52,064 bases of DNA from a virus: the IMG/VR virus record IMGVR_UViG_3300021405_000018, positions 1 to 52,064 of that record; one strand, 5' to 3'. Positions 23,884 to 31,797 of this stretch are shown in pieces. Under the pieces are notes generated by a model. That model made no database searches. It was not told the origin of the DNA and saw only the letters and a list, made by a program, of their open reading frames with translations. The first letter of the stretch is position 1; each line of letters starts with the position of its first letter. The position numbers were made by a program, and so were the translations under genes.

Positions 23884-24086
23884 TACCGCACCCGATACAG
23901 ATTGTTGGGATCAGGACGCTTCGAGGGGCGTGCCAGCTTACGGTCGATGTACCCAAAGCAGGCCTCACCATCCGCCAGCACTGCAAGCCACGTATGTGCC
24001 GGGTGGGAGTCAACGTAGACAGTCCCATGGAAAGTGTTGCTCATATGATCCCACTCAACCCTATCACCTTTCTTGAAGTCCATCAT
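23883..24086 (-). CDS. Small KOW/SH3-like protein (67 aa)
   Basis: MMDFKKGDRVEWDHMSNTFHG then TVYVDSHPAHTWLAVLADGEAC: the start KKGDRVxW...GTV...TWLAVL is like small SH3/KOW folds. It resembles the N-terminal half of the protein at 40742-41041 (FKVGDRVRTR...GTVAKTSRTHVWVL). Stop and next start are fused (TAATGA). Function unknown. Confidence 0.65.
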   Translation of the reverse strand: MMDFKKGDRVEWDHMSNTFHGTVYVDSHPAHTWLAVLADGEACFGYIDRKLARPSKRPDPNNLYRVR

Positions 24087-24343
24087 AGACTCCTCATGAA
24101 GTCCTCGTGCCCCTGCCTGTCGAACCCTTCAGGACCGTGATTGGTCCTGGTGTACTGCTGCCAGCGCTCCTCAACGAAGGCCATAGCCCCCGCATTAAAC
24201 GGTACAGCAAGGTCATCTGTTGTATCGAAGAACGCAGTCTCCCCATCCATCGGGTTATAAGCGATAAACACAAACTCGACCCCGTGCTCATAGAACAGGG
24301 TAGAGGATGTAGGCACCTCATACGCGTAGAAGATCATGCTCAT
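24083..24343 (-). CDS. Small protein with shared C-terminal tail (86 aa)
   Basis: MSMIFYAYEVPTSSTLFYEHG opens a compact domain with no recognised motif. The C-terminal EGFDRQGHEDFMRSL is a version of a peptide also ending the proteins at 24707-25132 and 40742-41041. Its N-terminus is weakly similar to that of the next protein upstream (MILYTAVVPACTCW). ATGA-type overlaps on both sides. Confidence 0.6.
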   Translation of the reverse strand: MSMIFYAYEVPTSSTLFYEHGVEFVFIAYNPMDGETAFFDTTDDLAVPFNAGAMAFVEERWQQYTRTNHGPEGFDRQGHEDFMRSL

Positions 24344-24534
24344 GTGTCATCGTCCTCGTCAATGTCGGGGTATTCCTGAAGCGCTTCTTCGCCCTCAGAC
24401 ACATAATTGTCCGTAGGCGGAAGCTCCTCTGCCTCTACCGTCAGGTACACAGTCTGGTCCATACTGTTGTAGTACGAGCCCATCGTGGATGACCAGCATG
24501 TGCAGGCAGGCACGACTGCGGTGTAGAGGATCAT
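24340..24534 (-). CDS. Small acidic protein (64 aa)
   Basis: Begins MILYTAVVPACTCWSSTMG and ends in a strongly acidic tail (DIDEDDDT). Two cysteines spaced CTC, no TM. Possibly a diverged relative of the 24083-24343 N-terminal half. Unknown function; acidic tails are common in DNA mimics and in SSB-interacting proteins, but nothing here proves that. Confidence 0.55.
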   Translation of the reverse strand: MILYTAVVPACTCWSSTMGSYYNSMDQTVYLTVEAEELPPTDNYVSEGEEALQEYPDIDEDDDT

Positions 24535-24710
24535 GACGGCTCCTTAATCTCCATCAGGAAGTTACCGTTGGGCATAGGCCCGTACTTGAAGTCCGGGAAC
24601 AGGACCATTGCTGCGTCGGCCTCTTCACGGGTTACCTCAATACGACCCCCAGCTTTCTGCACCAGGGCAAGGATGATCATCATCAGGACAGCTTCGTTCT
24701 CGTGCATCAT
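24531..24710 (-). CDS. Small hypothetical protein (59 aa)
   Basis: ATGATG start with GAGAGG upstream; overlaps both neighbours by a stop/start. The product starts MMHENEAVLMMIILALVQK, an amphipathic helix, followed by GGRIEVTREEADAAM. Soluble by composition. No known family recognised. Confidence 0.55.
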   Translation of the reverse strand: MMHENEAVLMMIILALVQKAGGRIEVTREEADAAMVLFPDFKYGPMPNGNFLMEIKEPS

Positions 24711-25132
24711 AGACCTCTCATAAATTCGTCGTAAGCCTTCTTGTCGATTGCCTCGGGCGCAAGTCCGGGGCGTGTCTCGGCAGGGTTCGCCACAGACGGC
24801 GGCGCAGGATCAGGCGGTCGCCGGATAGGCATACCATTGGGACCTGTCGTTGCGGTGTTGCGTGGATGGACAGCCCCCGCACTGATGCCCATACCTGCGG
24901 TGTTGGTGCGCATCGAGGCGAAGGGGTCGAGCTTCCCTCCAGCCTGATACCAGTTCATGTGGGGCGCTGCCTTACAGATGTCGCACTCAGTACAGTGGGA
25001 CATGTTAGTATCGAACATCCCACACTTGAAGCAAGCCCGCGTAGGCTTAACCCCAAGGGTGGACGCGGATATCTTAGCGTGGTACCCCAGCAGATCAGGG
25101 ATAGCCCTCATGTCGTGCGATGGATGGATCAT
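24707..25132 (-). CDS. Zinc-finger-like protein with shared C-terminal tail (141 aa)
   Basis: A Cys cluster in CFKCGMF...SHCTECDICKAAPHMN (residues 34-58) suggests one or two zinc sites. Residues 65-125 are Pro/Ala/Gly rich and disordered. The C-terminal PEAIDKKAYDEFMRGL matches the tails of 24083-24343 and 40742-41041. Overlaps the HAD gene by 4 nt. Confidence 0.6.
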   Translation of the reverse strand: MIHPSHDMRAIPDLLGYHAKISASTLGVKPTRACFKCGMFDTNMSHCTECDICKAAPHMNWYQAGGKLDPFASMRTNTAGMGISAGAVHPRNTATTGPNGMPIRRPPDPAPPSVANPAETRPGLAPEAIDKKAYDEFMRGL

Positions 25133-25581
25133 GTCGGCCTCTTAACTTGATTGACTAGAATCTTACCTTGTTCCCGCAGGACCTTGACCACGCGTGGATC
25201 GTCGTCGTAGGCGCAGATAACCCGATCTTGGGGAACCGGGGAGACGGTGAGCCACTTCAGCTTCGTAGTCTCCGTTGGTTCCGCCACTGCTACTGCCTTC
25301 GGCCTTAAGAGGAGCTGTTCGAACGGTACGCCGTTGTTCCTTAGCCATACTTCTGTCTGACTCCTGATACGTTCGGTCCTGCCCGACCAGCACCATACCT
25401 GCTTGCCGAAGGCCTTGAAGGCGCGGGCCACAAGGATCGTAGGCATGATGGGCTGGTCGTAGATGCACTGATCCTCAAACTCGTCCCAGTCCATCTCATC
25501 ACGCTTGAAGTAATGGAGTCGGTGGTCCATGTCGGCCAGGGTGTTGTCGATATCGAAGAGGACGATGTTGGGTTCCATCAT
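25129..25581 (-). CDS. HAD-type phosphatase (PNK/PseT phosphatase-like) (150 aa)
   Basis: The first motif FDIDNTLAD (D9 and D11) and motif II/III-like S67 (WSGRTER) and D-D late in YDDDPRVV give the pattern of HAD phosphatases, as in the C-terminal half of T4 polynucleotide kinase. The kinase half is absent. Possible role: removing 3'-phosphates from damaged nucleic acid, or nucleotide dephosphorylation. Confidence 0.7.
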   Translation of the reverse strand: MMEPNIVLFDIDNTLADMDHRLHYFKRDEMDWDEFEDQCIYDQPIMPTILVARAFKAFGKQVWCWSGRTERIRSQTEVWLRNNGVPFEQLLLRPKAVAVAEPTETTKLKWLTVSPVPQDRVICAYDDDPRVVKVLREQGKILVNQVKRPT

Positions 25582-25823
25582 TGTGCCTTGCGGTTACCGT
25601 GGCGGTCGTAGGTGACGTTCTCGTTGGCTTTCAGGACAACACAACGAGCCTGTGTCAGATACCATGTGCTACCGTCCTCAAGCGTGTTGGGCTCAAGGTT
25701 CTGGTTGATCATGTTGGCACACGCGGTGACCGAGGGCATGACTGCATGCGCCTGCACCACTTCGCCGGTTGCACCGTTGGTGAAGTAGCCGACTGCAACT
25801 ACGATGAGGGTTGGGACTAACAT
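25578..25823 (-). CDS. Exported or membrane-anchored small protein (81 aa)
   Basis: The N-terminal MLVPTLIVVAVGYFTNGATG is a hydrophobic signal or anchor segment. The rest is polar (ACANMINQNLEPNTLEDG) with two cysteines (C36, C61) that could form a periplasmic disulfide. It is adjacent to the outer-membrane barrel gene, so an envelope role is plausible. Confidence 0.5.
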   Translation of the reverse strand: MLVPTLIVVAVGYFTNGATGEVVQAHAVMPSVTACANMINQNLEPNTLEDGSTWYLTQARCVVLKANENVTYDRHGNRKAQ

Positions 25824-25832
25824 TTTACACTC

Positions 25833-26495
25833 CTAGAAACGATATGAAAGGTACAACATGTGCAGGCCAGTGACGAGGCCCGGATTCGGGTTCCATGCCT
25901 CGCGGACCTGATAGTAGCGGTAGTGGAGGCCCCACCGACCGCGCTCAACACCCGCCCCCATGACCCAGCCGAACTGCGTTGAGGTCTTGTGGTTGTAGTT
26001 GCCCCCGCCTGCGGCCTCGTGCCACGTAGCCCACACTGCGGAGGGGCCTGCCTCGACACTGAACCGGAACCCACCATAGGTGTACCCCGGCTCAAAGGTC
26101 AGGCTGACCACCTGAACGTGCCCGAACCCATTGAAGGCGGTACGGGGGCCGTTGTAGTGTCCGGAGTAGTAGTCGGCGTCGGACACGCACATGCAGGCGG
26201 CAGACTGCTGTCCAGCATAGGTGTAGTCAAGATGAAGTAGACCATCCCAGCGACCAGCATGGTACAGAGGAAATACAAGGCCAACCACCACCGCTGGCGA
26301 GGTGAGTTTTTCACTGTCAGGCACTCCTTTCTTTTGCTGCCATACATCATCGCCGATGTCCTTGCCCGCCACTACGGCACCGAGGCCTACCTCGGCCTGG
26401 AAGAAGGACTCAGCCCTCGCCTCATTGATAAGCACTATGAGTAGTACGAATACGAATACCACCATAGCAATGCCTAGTTTCGTTGGTGCTTTCAT
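25833..26495 (-). CDS. Outer-membrane beta-barrel protein (220 aa)
   Basis: A signal peptide (VVFVFVLLIVLINEARAES) precedes alternating amphipathic strands and a C-terminal LYLSYRF ending in Phe, the usual outer-membrane assembly signal. The strand before the end, HYRYYQVREAWNPNPGLVTGLH, recalls PagL-type lipid A deacylases (H-x-S-N...NPG) but the Ser/Asn of that motif is Tyr/Arg here, so enzyme activity is doubtful. Phage-encoded barrels such as Lom alter the host surface; superinfection exclusion is a reasonable guess. Confidence 0.65.
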   Translation of the reverse strand: MKAPTKLGIAMVVFVFVLLIVLINEARAESFFQAEVGLGAVVAGKDIGDDVWQQKKGVPDSEKLTSPAVVVGLVFPLYHAGRWDGLLHLDYTYAGQQSAACMCVSDADYYSGHYNGPRTAFNGFGHVQVVSLTFEPGYTYGGFRFSVEAGPSAVWATWHEAAGGGNYNHKTSTQFGWVMGAGVERGRWGLHYRYYQVREAWNPNPGLVTGLHMLYLSYRF

Positions 26496-26806
26496 GTCAG
26501 TTTCCCATCCACGATATCGTCAGCCAGTTTCCGAAGCTCCTTCTCCCGCTTCGTCTCCTTTGCCAGTTCCTTTTGCCGCTTCTCTCGCAGGGCAACCATC
26601 CCTGTAGGCTTCGGCAACGACGTAAACTCCACCACTTCACTGATGCGCACGATGTATGTCTTGTCGGCGCTCATATTGAAGACCCTTATGCTCAGGTCGT
26701 GTGGCACATCGGGTGGCGTGAAGTGCTCGAATGGCTTGAGCGTTCGCTCTGCATACGGCACCTCCTCCACCTTGTGCTTCACGCCTTTGACGGCGTCATC
26801 CTTCAT
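26492..26806 (-). CDS. Lys/Glu-rich small protein (104 aa)
   Basis: I use the second in-frame ATG (26806), with GGGAG 8 nt upstream; the first is 26821. Residues 60-104 form a charged helix (REKRQKELAKETKREKELRK). No motif. The start overlaps the end of the gene at 26796-27104. Confidence 0.55.
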   Translation of the reverse strand: MKDDAVKGVKHKVEEVPYAERTLKPFEHFTPPDVPHDLSIRVFNMSADKTYIVRISEVVEFTSLPKPTGMVALREKRQKELAKETKREKELRKLADDIVDGKLT

Positions 26807-27104
26807 TTGGGTGGCTCCCATCCGTGATGGCGAGGAGGTTCTGGATACGGTCGTTGATCTTACCTGACTGTTCCACGAACGTTTCTCGTAGGGCGTCCTG
26901 CTTCATGCGCAGTGAGTGAATCTGACGCGCAGTGAATTCTCCCGGCGACAGCTCCTTAATCTCCACCTCAATATCACAGATGTACACATACTCCTGTGCC
27001 TCAAGACACTTACGGTCGTCGGTGGCATTGAAGAAGTGGTAGCGGGCAATGTCCTCCCACTCATACTTCTTTGCATATACTGAAATCATGTTCAACATGT
27101 TCAA
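26796..27104 (-). CDS. Small hypothetical protein (102 aa)
   Basis: First gene downstream of the hairpin-rich gap 27105-27203. Soluble, mixed alpha/beta, acidic in the middle (YVYICDIEVEIKELSPGEF), with a C-terminal helix (KQDALRETFVEQSGKINDRI). No family recognised. Confidence 0.5.
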   Translation of the reverse strand: MNMLNMISVYAKKYEWEDIARYHFFNATDDRKCLEAQEYVYICDIEVEIKELSPGEFTARQIHSLRMKQDALRETFVEQSGKINDRIQNLLAITDGSHPNEG

Positions 27105-27203
27105 TCTCCATTGAAAGTTATGGAAGGGTTCTTTCGGGGGACAGGCGAACCCTTACCTTGAAGCCTGCGGAGGAGGGACATGCAACCCTTCCCCCTGCGC
27201 AGC
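27105..27203. other. Intergenic segment with stem-loops
   Basis: Between 27204 and 27104 the plus strand reads AAGGGTTC ... GAACCCTT, an 8-bp inverted repeat around a C/G-rich loop, and further short GC palindromes toward 27210 (GCAGCTTACGCTGC). On the minus strand this is the leader of the gene at 26796-27104. No reading frame or promoter is evident. Confidence 0.4.
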
Positions 27204-27638
27204 TTACGCTGCGGCTACAGAACGGATGTCCTCTTGCGGCTTGCCTTCATAGACGCGATGCTTCACGTCGATCAGGGCGTTGCCGCCGATGATGTCGTTG
27301 AGGGGGCCGGTAGGCTTACCCACTGCAGCCCTGACTTGACCCATCTCCCAGTTGTCGCCTTTCTTCTTCGACAACTTGCCGGTGTCCGGGTCGAGGCGCA
27401 GGAACATACGCTGCGTTAGGTACACCTTCTCGCGGCCCATCTCTTCGAGGACTGCAGGCTCAGTGATACTCCACTTGATAGCGGCCTGTGCCCAGGGGCT
27501 GCCGTCATCGTTGCTGCCGTGCTTCAGATCGATTGCCTCGATGAAGGCGGCATGTACGCCGATGGGTACAAGCGCCCGCTCGGTTGAAAGTTCTTCCTGT
27601 TCTTCGTCAAGGAAGGTATCGGGATCAAAGATTGACAT
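27204..27638 (-). CDS. ssDNA-binding-like protein (DUF669-type) (144 aa)
   Basis: I choose ATG 27638 over the GTG at 27650. The pattern MSIFDPDTFLDEEQEELST...LVPIGVHAAFIEAI...RMFLRLDPDTGKLSKKKGDNWEMGQVRAAVG...GNALIDVKHRVYEG...IRSV is that of the phage proteins (DUF669) regarded as ssDNA-binding/recombination helpers. Close to the Sak4-like ATPase and a RecB-like nuclease, which fits a recombination set. Confidence 0.7.
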   Translation of the reverse strand: MSIFDPDTFLDEEQEELSTERALVPIGVHAAFIEAIDLKHGSNDDGSPWAQAAIKWSITEPAVLEEMGREKVYLTQRMFLRLDPDTGKLSKKKGDNWEMGQVRAAVGKPTGPLNDIIGGNALIDVKHRVYEGKPQEDIRSVAAA

Positions 27639-27885
27639 AAGATTGCTCACTTACAATAGGTTTATAACGTAGGCTTAACGCCGGAAGGCCTAGCTTGCGC
27701 TCAAGTTCTCGATATACCCAGCTATACCGGGCAAGATAGTTATTGCTGTACTCCTCTCCGTATTGATGCCCGTCGATCAGGATGCGCTCGACGTATACGC
27801 TCTTGGGCTCTTCTATCAACCGCCATCCCTGAATGCGGCAGTCGATGTCGCCTACACTGATGTGGATGTAGAAGTGGCTGATCAC
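27625..27885 (-). CDS. Small hypothetical protein (86 aa)
   Basis: GTG start in a GTGA overlap with the small Cys protein upstream. Product MISHFYIHISVGDIDCRIQG continues as a compact alpha/beta domain with YSWVYRELERKLGLPALSLRY. No motif recognised. Its end overlaps the start of the ssDNA-binding-like gene by 14 nt. Confidence 0.55.
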   Translation of the reverse strand: MISHFYIHISVGDIDCRIQGWRLIEEPKSVYVERILIDGHQYGEEYSNNYLARYSWVYRELERKLGLPALSLRYKPIVSEQSYVNL

Positions 27886-28031
27886 TCGGTGCTCTCCTGA
27901 CAGGTACAGTACTCAAACTCAGGGCAGGTTTCATCTACCGTTAGGAAGTCCCAATCAGCACAGTAGTGTGCATGCTCTCCTGTCAGGACCCGGCCATGCT
28001 CTGCAATACAGTCGAATTCGAAGTCTGTCAA
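27882..28031 (-). CDS. Small Cys-rich protein (49 aa)
   Basis: TTG start fused to the ATPase stop (TTGA) with GGAG upstream; stop fused to the next GTG. Product starts MTDFEFDCIAEHGRVLTG and ends TCPEFEYCTCQESTE, with five cysteines that may bind zinc. Coupled overlaps at both ends support a real gene. Confidence 0.55.
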   Translation of the reverse strand: MTDFEFDCIAEHGRVLTGEHAHYCADWDFLTVDETCPEFEYCTCQESTE

Positions 28032-28885
28032 TTTCGTGCTCCGGTCGAACGGCTCAGCCACTTGTCGTACAGGGGCTGGAAGGAAGGCGGCAACCCACTG
28101 GAGAGGGCAAGGTTCCTGTTCTTCACATCGGCATTGGCCTCCGCAGTACTCCAGGAGAACTTGTTCGTATCCTTCTTGGTCAGCACCACGTCGCTGAACT
28201 TCGCCGGGATGATCGGGGCGATAGCCTTCCCGAGGGTGCTAACCATCAGCTTGATTCCACCTTGAACGACATCAACTTCACGCTCGACGTGTGCAATCAG
28301 TACAAAATGGCAGCGGCATCCGTCGCATAGCTTTTTGATAAGGGACATGACATAAGCCTGTGCAACTCCCCAGTCAGTCTGTGTACGCTCTGCTCGCCCT
28401 CCGATGACGAGCTGCATAGCGTAATCGTTAAGCCCAGTGAGTCCGTCGAGCACGATAACTCTGTCCGTTCCCCATTGGTCTGCAGGCTCAAAGACCTGAC
28501 CGGTTCTTTGATCAGTAAATCCATGAAGCGCAGTAAGTAGCTTGAGATATCCATCGTACTTGTTCCTCCGTGCGTCAACCATCTTCATTACAGCGTCATG
28601 TGGAAGAGTGTTCGTCTTCTTCGCGGCCTCCGCGATGTCCATGAAGGAGGATTGCGGCTGCTGGAGAGCGTGAAGGTGAAGATTCGTGGGCACTGGTTGC
28701 CCTTCGTCAGTCCAGTAACCCACAAGACTTTCCGCTCCTGACTCCAGAGGAATGTAGAAAACTTCCAGACCGGTCTCCACGAGTGTGCCGATTGCATGTG
28801 TCTTCCCTGTGCCACTAGGTCCCATGAGGATGACGTTGAACCCATTGATGACATCTACTACTACTGTCGTATTGTTTCCAGTCAT
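28028..28885 (-). CDS. RecA-fold ATPase, Sak4-like recombinase (285 aa)
   Basis: Walker A GPSGTGKT at residues 22-29 and Walker B RVIVLDGL at 142-149 with later LIAHVERE give a RecA-like core without extra domains, as in the phage Sak4 family of single-strand annealing ATPases (AAA_24-type). The neighbours (ssDNA-binding-like protein, RecB-like nuclease) are typical companions. Confidence 0.8.
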   Translation of the reverse strand: MTGNNTTVVVDVINGFNVILMGPSGTGKTHAIGTLVETGLEVFYIPLESGAESLVGYWTDEGQPVPTNLHLHALQQPQSSFMDIAEAAKKTNTLPHDAVMKMVDARRNKYDGYLKLLTALHGFTDQRTGQVFEPADQWGTDRVIVLDGLTGLNDYAMQLVIGGRAERTQTDWGVAQAYVMSLIKKLCDGCRCHFVLIAHVEREVDVVQGGIKLMVSTLGKAIAPIIPAKFSDVVLTKKDTNKFSWSTAEANADVKNRNLALSSGLPPSFQPLYDKWLSRSTGARN

Positions 28886-29445
28886 ACAATCCCCTTCACA
28901 TCCAGGATAAGGTGGATGCGCTCGGTCGTTCCGGTGTTGGAGAAGGCATGGCTCTCACGGTGGTTGAACCACCACAGTTCACCTGTGCTGAAGTGCTGGG
29001 TCTCCAGTTCGATACCCTTCTCCACCGCCATCTCACACCACTGGTTGGTCCGCAGCGCGACGTGCAGCCGGTGAGTTGATTCGGCGTACTTACCTTCGTC
29101 AACATGCCAGTCAACCCTCGTGTCGCGGGGGAGTCGCGCAATGATAATGCGGCCCAGGCCATGCACACCGGGGCATGCATGCTGCATCGCATGGACAATG
29201 GGCAGGAGGGCGTGGAAGCACTCCTGCATGTGCGGGTACGGCTCGGTGGTGCAATCGTCAAAGATTTTGTTGAGGTCGTGCTTCTCCTGGGTGCCCATCA
29301 GGATGATGGACTTTGTGGAATGGTGCGCCGACCCAGCGTAGCTCTGGCGCAGGGTCATCTCCTCCCACCAGTCGGGATGGGCGTCGAGGATGTCGAGCAG
29401 CGGCTGCACCGGGAGGTGGTCTGCCAGCTTCTTGAAGTATTTCAT
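28882..29445 (-). CDS. Aspartyl/asparaginyl beta-hydroxylase-like oxygenase (187 aa)
   Basis: H114-x-D116 (WHVDEG), H166 (SHAFSN) and R176 (ERIHLILDV) are the iron and 2-oxoglutarate ligands of this dioxygenase family. The order GRIIIARLPRDTRVDWHVDEG...THRLHVALRTN...GELWWFNHRESHAFSNTG is typical. Target could be a host or phage protein side chain. ATGA overlap with the ATPase. Confidence 0.8.
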   Translation of the reverse strand: MKYFKKLADHLPVQPLLDILDAHPDWWEEMTLRQSYAGSAHHSTKSIILMGTQEKHDLNKIFDDCTTEPYPHMQECFHALLPIVHAMQHACPGVHGLGRIIIARLPRDTRVDWHVDEGKYAESTHRLHVALRTNQWCEMAVEKGIELETQHFSTGELWWFNHRESHAFSNTGTTERIHLILDVKGIV

Positions 29446-29759
29446 ATCGGGTTCACCACAGGTGGTGTGGGGACAACAACCTGTCCCGGCGTTGGGTTAC
29501 TGACGGTAACATTGCCCTGGGTTGCGAGCAACTGGACTGCGACGTTGGCAGGCAGGCCCAGGGGGTAGAATGCAGCGGCGATAGCCTGGGCCACAAGCCC
29601 CTCCAGTTGCGGGACACTCGCGGACGTGGGCATGTCCACGAGGACCTGGAAAGTACACATCCAAGTGGTGGTGGCGGCAAAGGGACCACCCTGCGGTGTG
29701 CCCTGACCCTGGCCGGGACCTTGGCCTTGGCCGGGAGCGGCGACGATGACGGCAGGCAT
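29442..29759 (-). CDS. Small hypothetical protein with Gly/Gln repeat (105 aa)
   Basis: Residues 8-20 are a GQGQGPGQGQG repeat, followed by a soluble domain (TTTWMCTFQVLVDMPTSASV) and a Pro/Val-rich tail. No enzyme motif. Overlaps the hydroxylase start by 4 nt. Confidence 0.5.
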   Translation of the reverse strand: MPAVIVAAPGQGQGPGQGQGTPQGGPFAATTTWMCTFQVLVDMPTSASVPQLEGLVAQAIAAAFYPLGLPANVAVQLLATQGNVTVSNPTPGQVVVPTPPVVNPI

Positions 29760-29768
29760 ATCTGTCCC

Positions 29769-30089
29769 TTATTCAGGCAGTGAGTCGTGGTGCTTCAGAA
29801 TCTGCTCCACTACATTGACGCCCTCAACCTTTGGGAAGGTCTGGACAGTCTCCTTGATGCTCTTGCGGCCTCCACCCTGCCGAACCCACCAGAAGCCCTT
29901 GGCGAGGCGGTCTGTTGAATAGAGTCGGCCTTCCTTCTTGCAGTAGTGCTCCTTGGGATGGCACACTGCCCATGCATAACGAACGGTGTTGTCGGCCTCG
30001 ATGTCGTAGGCGACTGTAACCCCTCCTGTTGGCTCAAGATGTCCGAAGAAGGGGTCTCTAACTCGGAGGTGAATGAATTTGACAGCCAT
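29769..30089 (-). CDS. Small conserved-looking phage protein (106 aa)
   Basis: AVKFIHLRVRDPFFGHLEPTG then TVRYAWAVCHPKEHYCKKEGR and RLAKGFWWVRQGG. The block A[WV]AVC.P.[ED]HYCKKEGR recurs in phage proteins of unknown function near recombination genes. Basic, no membrane segment. Confidence 0.6.
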   Translation of the reverse strand: MAVKFIHLRVRDPFFGHLEPTGGVTVAYDIEADNTVRYAWAVCHPKEHYCKKEGRLYSTDRLAKGFWWVRQGGGRKSIKETVQTFPKVEGVNVVEQILKHHDSLPE

Positions 30090-30098
30090 GATGTACTC

Positions 30099-30998
30099 CT
30101 ATCTAGATAAAGGGTTCCACATGCTTTCTTCAAAGCCTGTGGATAACCAGTTCACCCGTCTATCGGGCGGGATGGAGCAGATGCCTTTGAAGATGCATCC
30201 GCCGTAATCGTTGCAAGTGTCGTCCAGCGCGGGCTCCCAATAGCCTCCCTTATAGTACGAAAGCGCCTGAGTAATGAGGTGGTCCCTGTGCTCGACCCAC
30301 TCGTCAATCTTCCAGTCGGGTGCATTGACAATAGCCTGAGCTGTCTCATACTTTGTCTTGAGTATGGAAACACCCCGCACAAGCGTCCCCTGAAGGCTAA
30401 GACCAAGTACGCGGCCTGCCCAAGCGTATCCTGTGAATTGCGAGCGAAGTTCCCATTGGTTAGACCACTTCGCACCCAGGGCTTTGGTCGTCTTGTCGTC
30501 TTCGGCATATCGGGCTCCACAGAAGTCCATTATCGTATCAGTGCGGCCTGCGTATAAGAGAGGCATACCCGTGTCTGGGTTGTTAAAGGGCAATGGGAGC
30601 GCAAAACGCCATTCAACCGCAGGTACTCCAGCAATGGTGGATATTCTGGCAGGGTCGTCGTCAAGCGGGTATTCACTGAAGTAGTACTCAAGGGCTCCCA
30701 CCATTCGATCAAGAGTCTTGCTCTCTGTATCGGGGCATTCCGCATCTCCGTACTCCTCAATCAGTGCAGCAGTGCCCATCTCAAGGCATTGCTCGGGGTC
30801 ATGCTGGCGCATGTAAGCCCCCCGAGCTACTTCAAGGCCCTTCGCGTAGGCCTTGCCCGCTGTTAGGTGGATCGACTCAGACGACCCAATCGGGGTGTAG
30901 CGACATACGTGCGCAAGAAAGAACTTCCTCGGACACCGCATCGACGCCAGCATCGTTGAGTCGAGGACTGGGGGAAACTTCGGCAGGTTGTTCGGCAT
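30099..30998 (-). CDS. PD-(D/E)XK nuclease, Cas4/RecB-like, Fe-S type (299 aa)
   Basis: Nuclease motif: GRTDTIMDF (D154) and YAEDDKTTKAL (D167/D168, K169), then QFTGYAWAGR as in RecB-family motif QhxxY. C22 together with C262, C268 and C274 gives the four-cysteine Fe-S clamp of AddB/Cas4-type nucleases. Probably resects or trims DNA ends for the Sak4-like ATPase. Its first 122 bases overlap the upstream gene in another frame. Confidence 0.8.
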   Translation of the reverse strand: MPNNLPKFPPVLDSTMLASMRCPRKFFLAHVCRYTPIGSSESIHLTAGKAYAKGLEVARGAYMRQHDPEQCLEMGTAALIEEYGDAECPDTESKTLDRMVGALEYYFSEYPLDDDPARISTIAGVPAVEWRFALPLPFNNPDTGMPLLYAGRTDTIMDFCGARYAEDDKTTKALGAKWSNQWELRSQFTGYAWAGRVLGLSLQGTLVRGVSILKTKYETAQAIVNAPDWKIDEWVEHRDHLITQALSYYKGGYWEPALDDTCNDYGGCIFKGICSIPPDRRVNWLSTGFEESMWNPLSR

Positions 30999-31293
30999 GA
31001 TCGGGCTTCATTGCTTCGTTAATGGCGTCCTGGGCTTCCCACTTGGCTACCTGCTCACGACACCATGCAAGACAGGCAGCCTTGTCTAACCACGTATGGG
31101 GGGAGACCCGATTGTAGCCGCCATAGATGTCCATGTACTGCTGGTCGGACAGGCATGCCACGTAAGGAGTGACATCCCCAAACGTACGAGCGGCAATGCC
31201 GATCACACATCCGCAGGGACTGCTGAAGTTGAACGGGAGGCGGCTTTGCTCTACTGCATCAAGTAGTGCTACGAACCTTTGATACTTGCTCAT
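30877..31293 (-). CDS. Small hypothetical protein overlapping the nuclease gene (138 aa)
   Basis: I choose the second of two adjacent ATGs (31293) after a GAGAG. Core: YQRFVALLDAVEQSRLPFNF, SPCGCVIGIAARTFGD, TWLDKAACLAWCREQ. Two CxC/CxxxxxC pairs. The last 40 residues (RLNDAGVDAVSEEVL) are read from DNA that also encodes the nuclease N-terminus, which lowers confidence in that tail. Confidence 0.5.
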   Translation of the reverse strand: MSKYQRFVALLDAVEQSRLPFNFSSPCGCVIGIAARTFGDVTPYVACLSDQQYMDIYGGYNRVSPHTWLDKAACLAWCREQVAKWEAQDAINEAMKPDHAEQPAEVSPSPRLNDAGVDAVSEEVLSCARMSLHPDWVV

Positions 31294-31594
31294 CATTACT
31301 CTCACTGGTTGGTTCGGACGTATCGATGTCCGGGTCGTTGAGGGGGAAGAGGCAGCTCCGTGCTACCGTGTTGCGCTTGTCGCGGGTCTCTGTGCCTGTG
31401 CTGCTACCGATCCCCCTAATAGGCTCCGGGAAGTCCATCAGGTAGGCGTCACGGGTGAACTTCTCCAGTTCGCCGTGGCGGTTGCGGAAGGTCCACTGTC
31501 CACGGTGCTGGACAACCGTACACTGCGCCCCAAGATTCTCCTTGAAGCTGGTGGAGATTAGAAGGCACAATGTGCCGGGTTTCAGGACCTTCAT
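31259..31594 (-). CDS. Small hypothetical protein (111 aa)
   Basis: MKVLKPGTLCLLISTSFKEN and GAQCTVVQHRGQWTFRNRHG look like a small SH3/KOW-type module, as in two other small proteins of this block; the C-terminal 50 residues are disordered. Overlaps the next gene by 35 nt. Confidence 0.55.
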   Translation of the reverse strand: MKVLKPGTLCLLISTSFKENLGAQCTVVQHRGQWTFRNRHGELEKFTRDAYLMDFPEPIRGIGSSTGTETRDKRNTVARSCLFPLNDPDIDTSEPTSESNDEQVSKVRSTT

Positions 31595-31601
31595 GTCAGC
31601 C

Positions 31602-31796
31602 TCAGATCATGTGACGGGCGAACTGGAATGCGGCGTAGGCGATACCCGCCCAGCCACTGGCCCGTGCTGCGGTTTCCAGGTTGTTGATGTGCAGGGTAAG
31701 TGCCGCCCACTTGTCGTGAACGTCCTTCTCGTACTGGTGGACGACCGTTGTCACCTTGCCTTCGGCATCGGTGGTTTGTACAGTGTTGGTGCTCAT
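31602..31796 (-). CDS. Small helical protein (64 aa)
   Basis: I use ATG 31796 (just past the upstream stop, GGAG upstream) rather than 31814. Product: MSTNTVQTTDAEGKVTTVVH then a helix ending ASGWAGIAYAAFQFARHMI, moderately hydrophobic, perhaps membrane-associating. Confidence 0.5.
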   Translation of the reverse strand: MSTNTVQTTDAEGKVTTVVHQYEKDVHDKWAALTLHINNLETAARASGWAGIAYAAFQFARHMI

Positions 31797-31797
31797 G

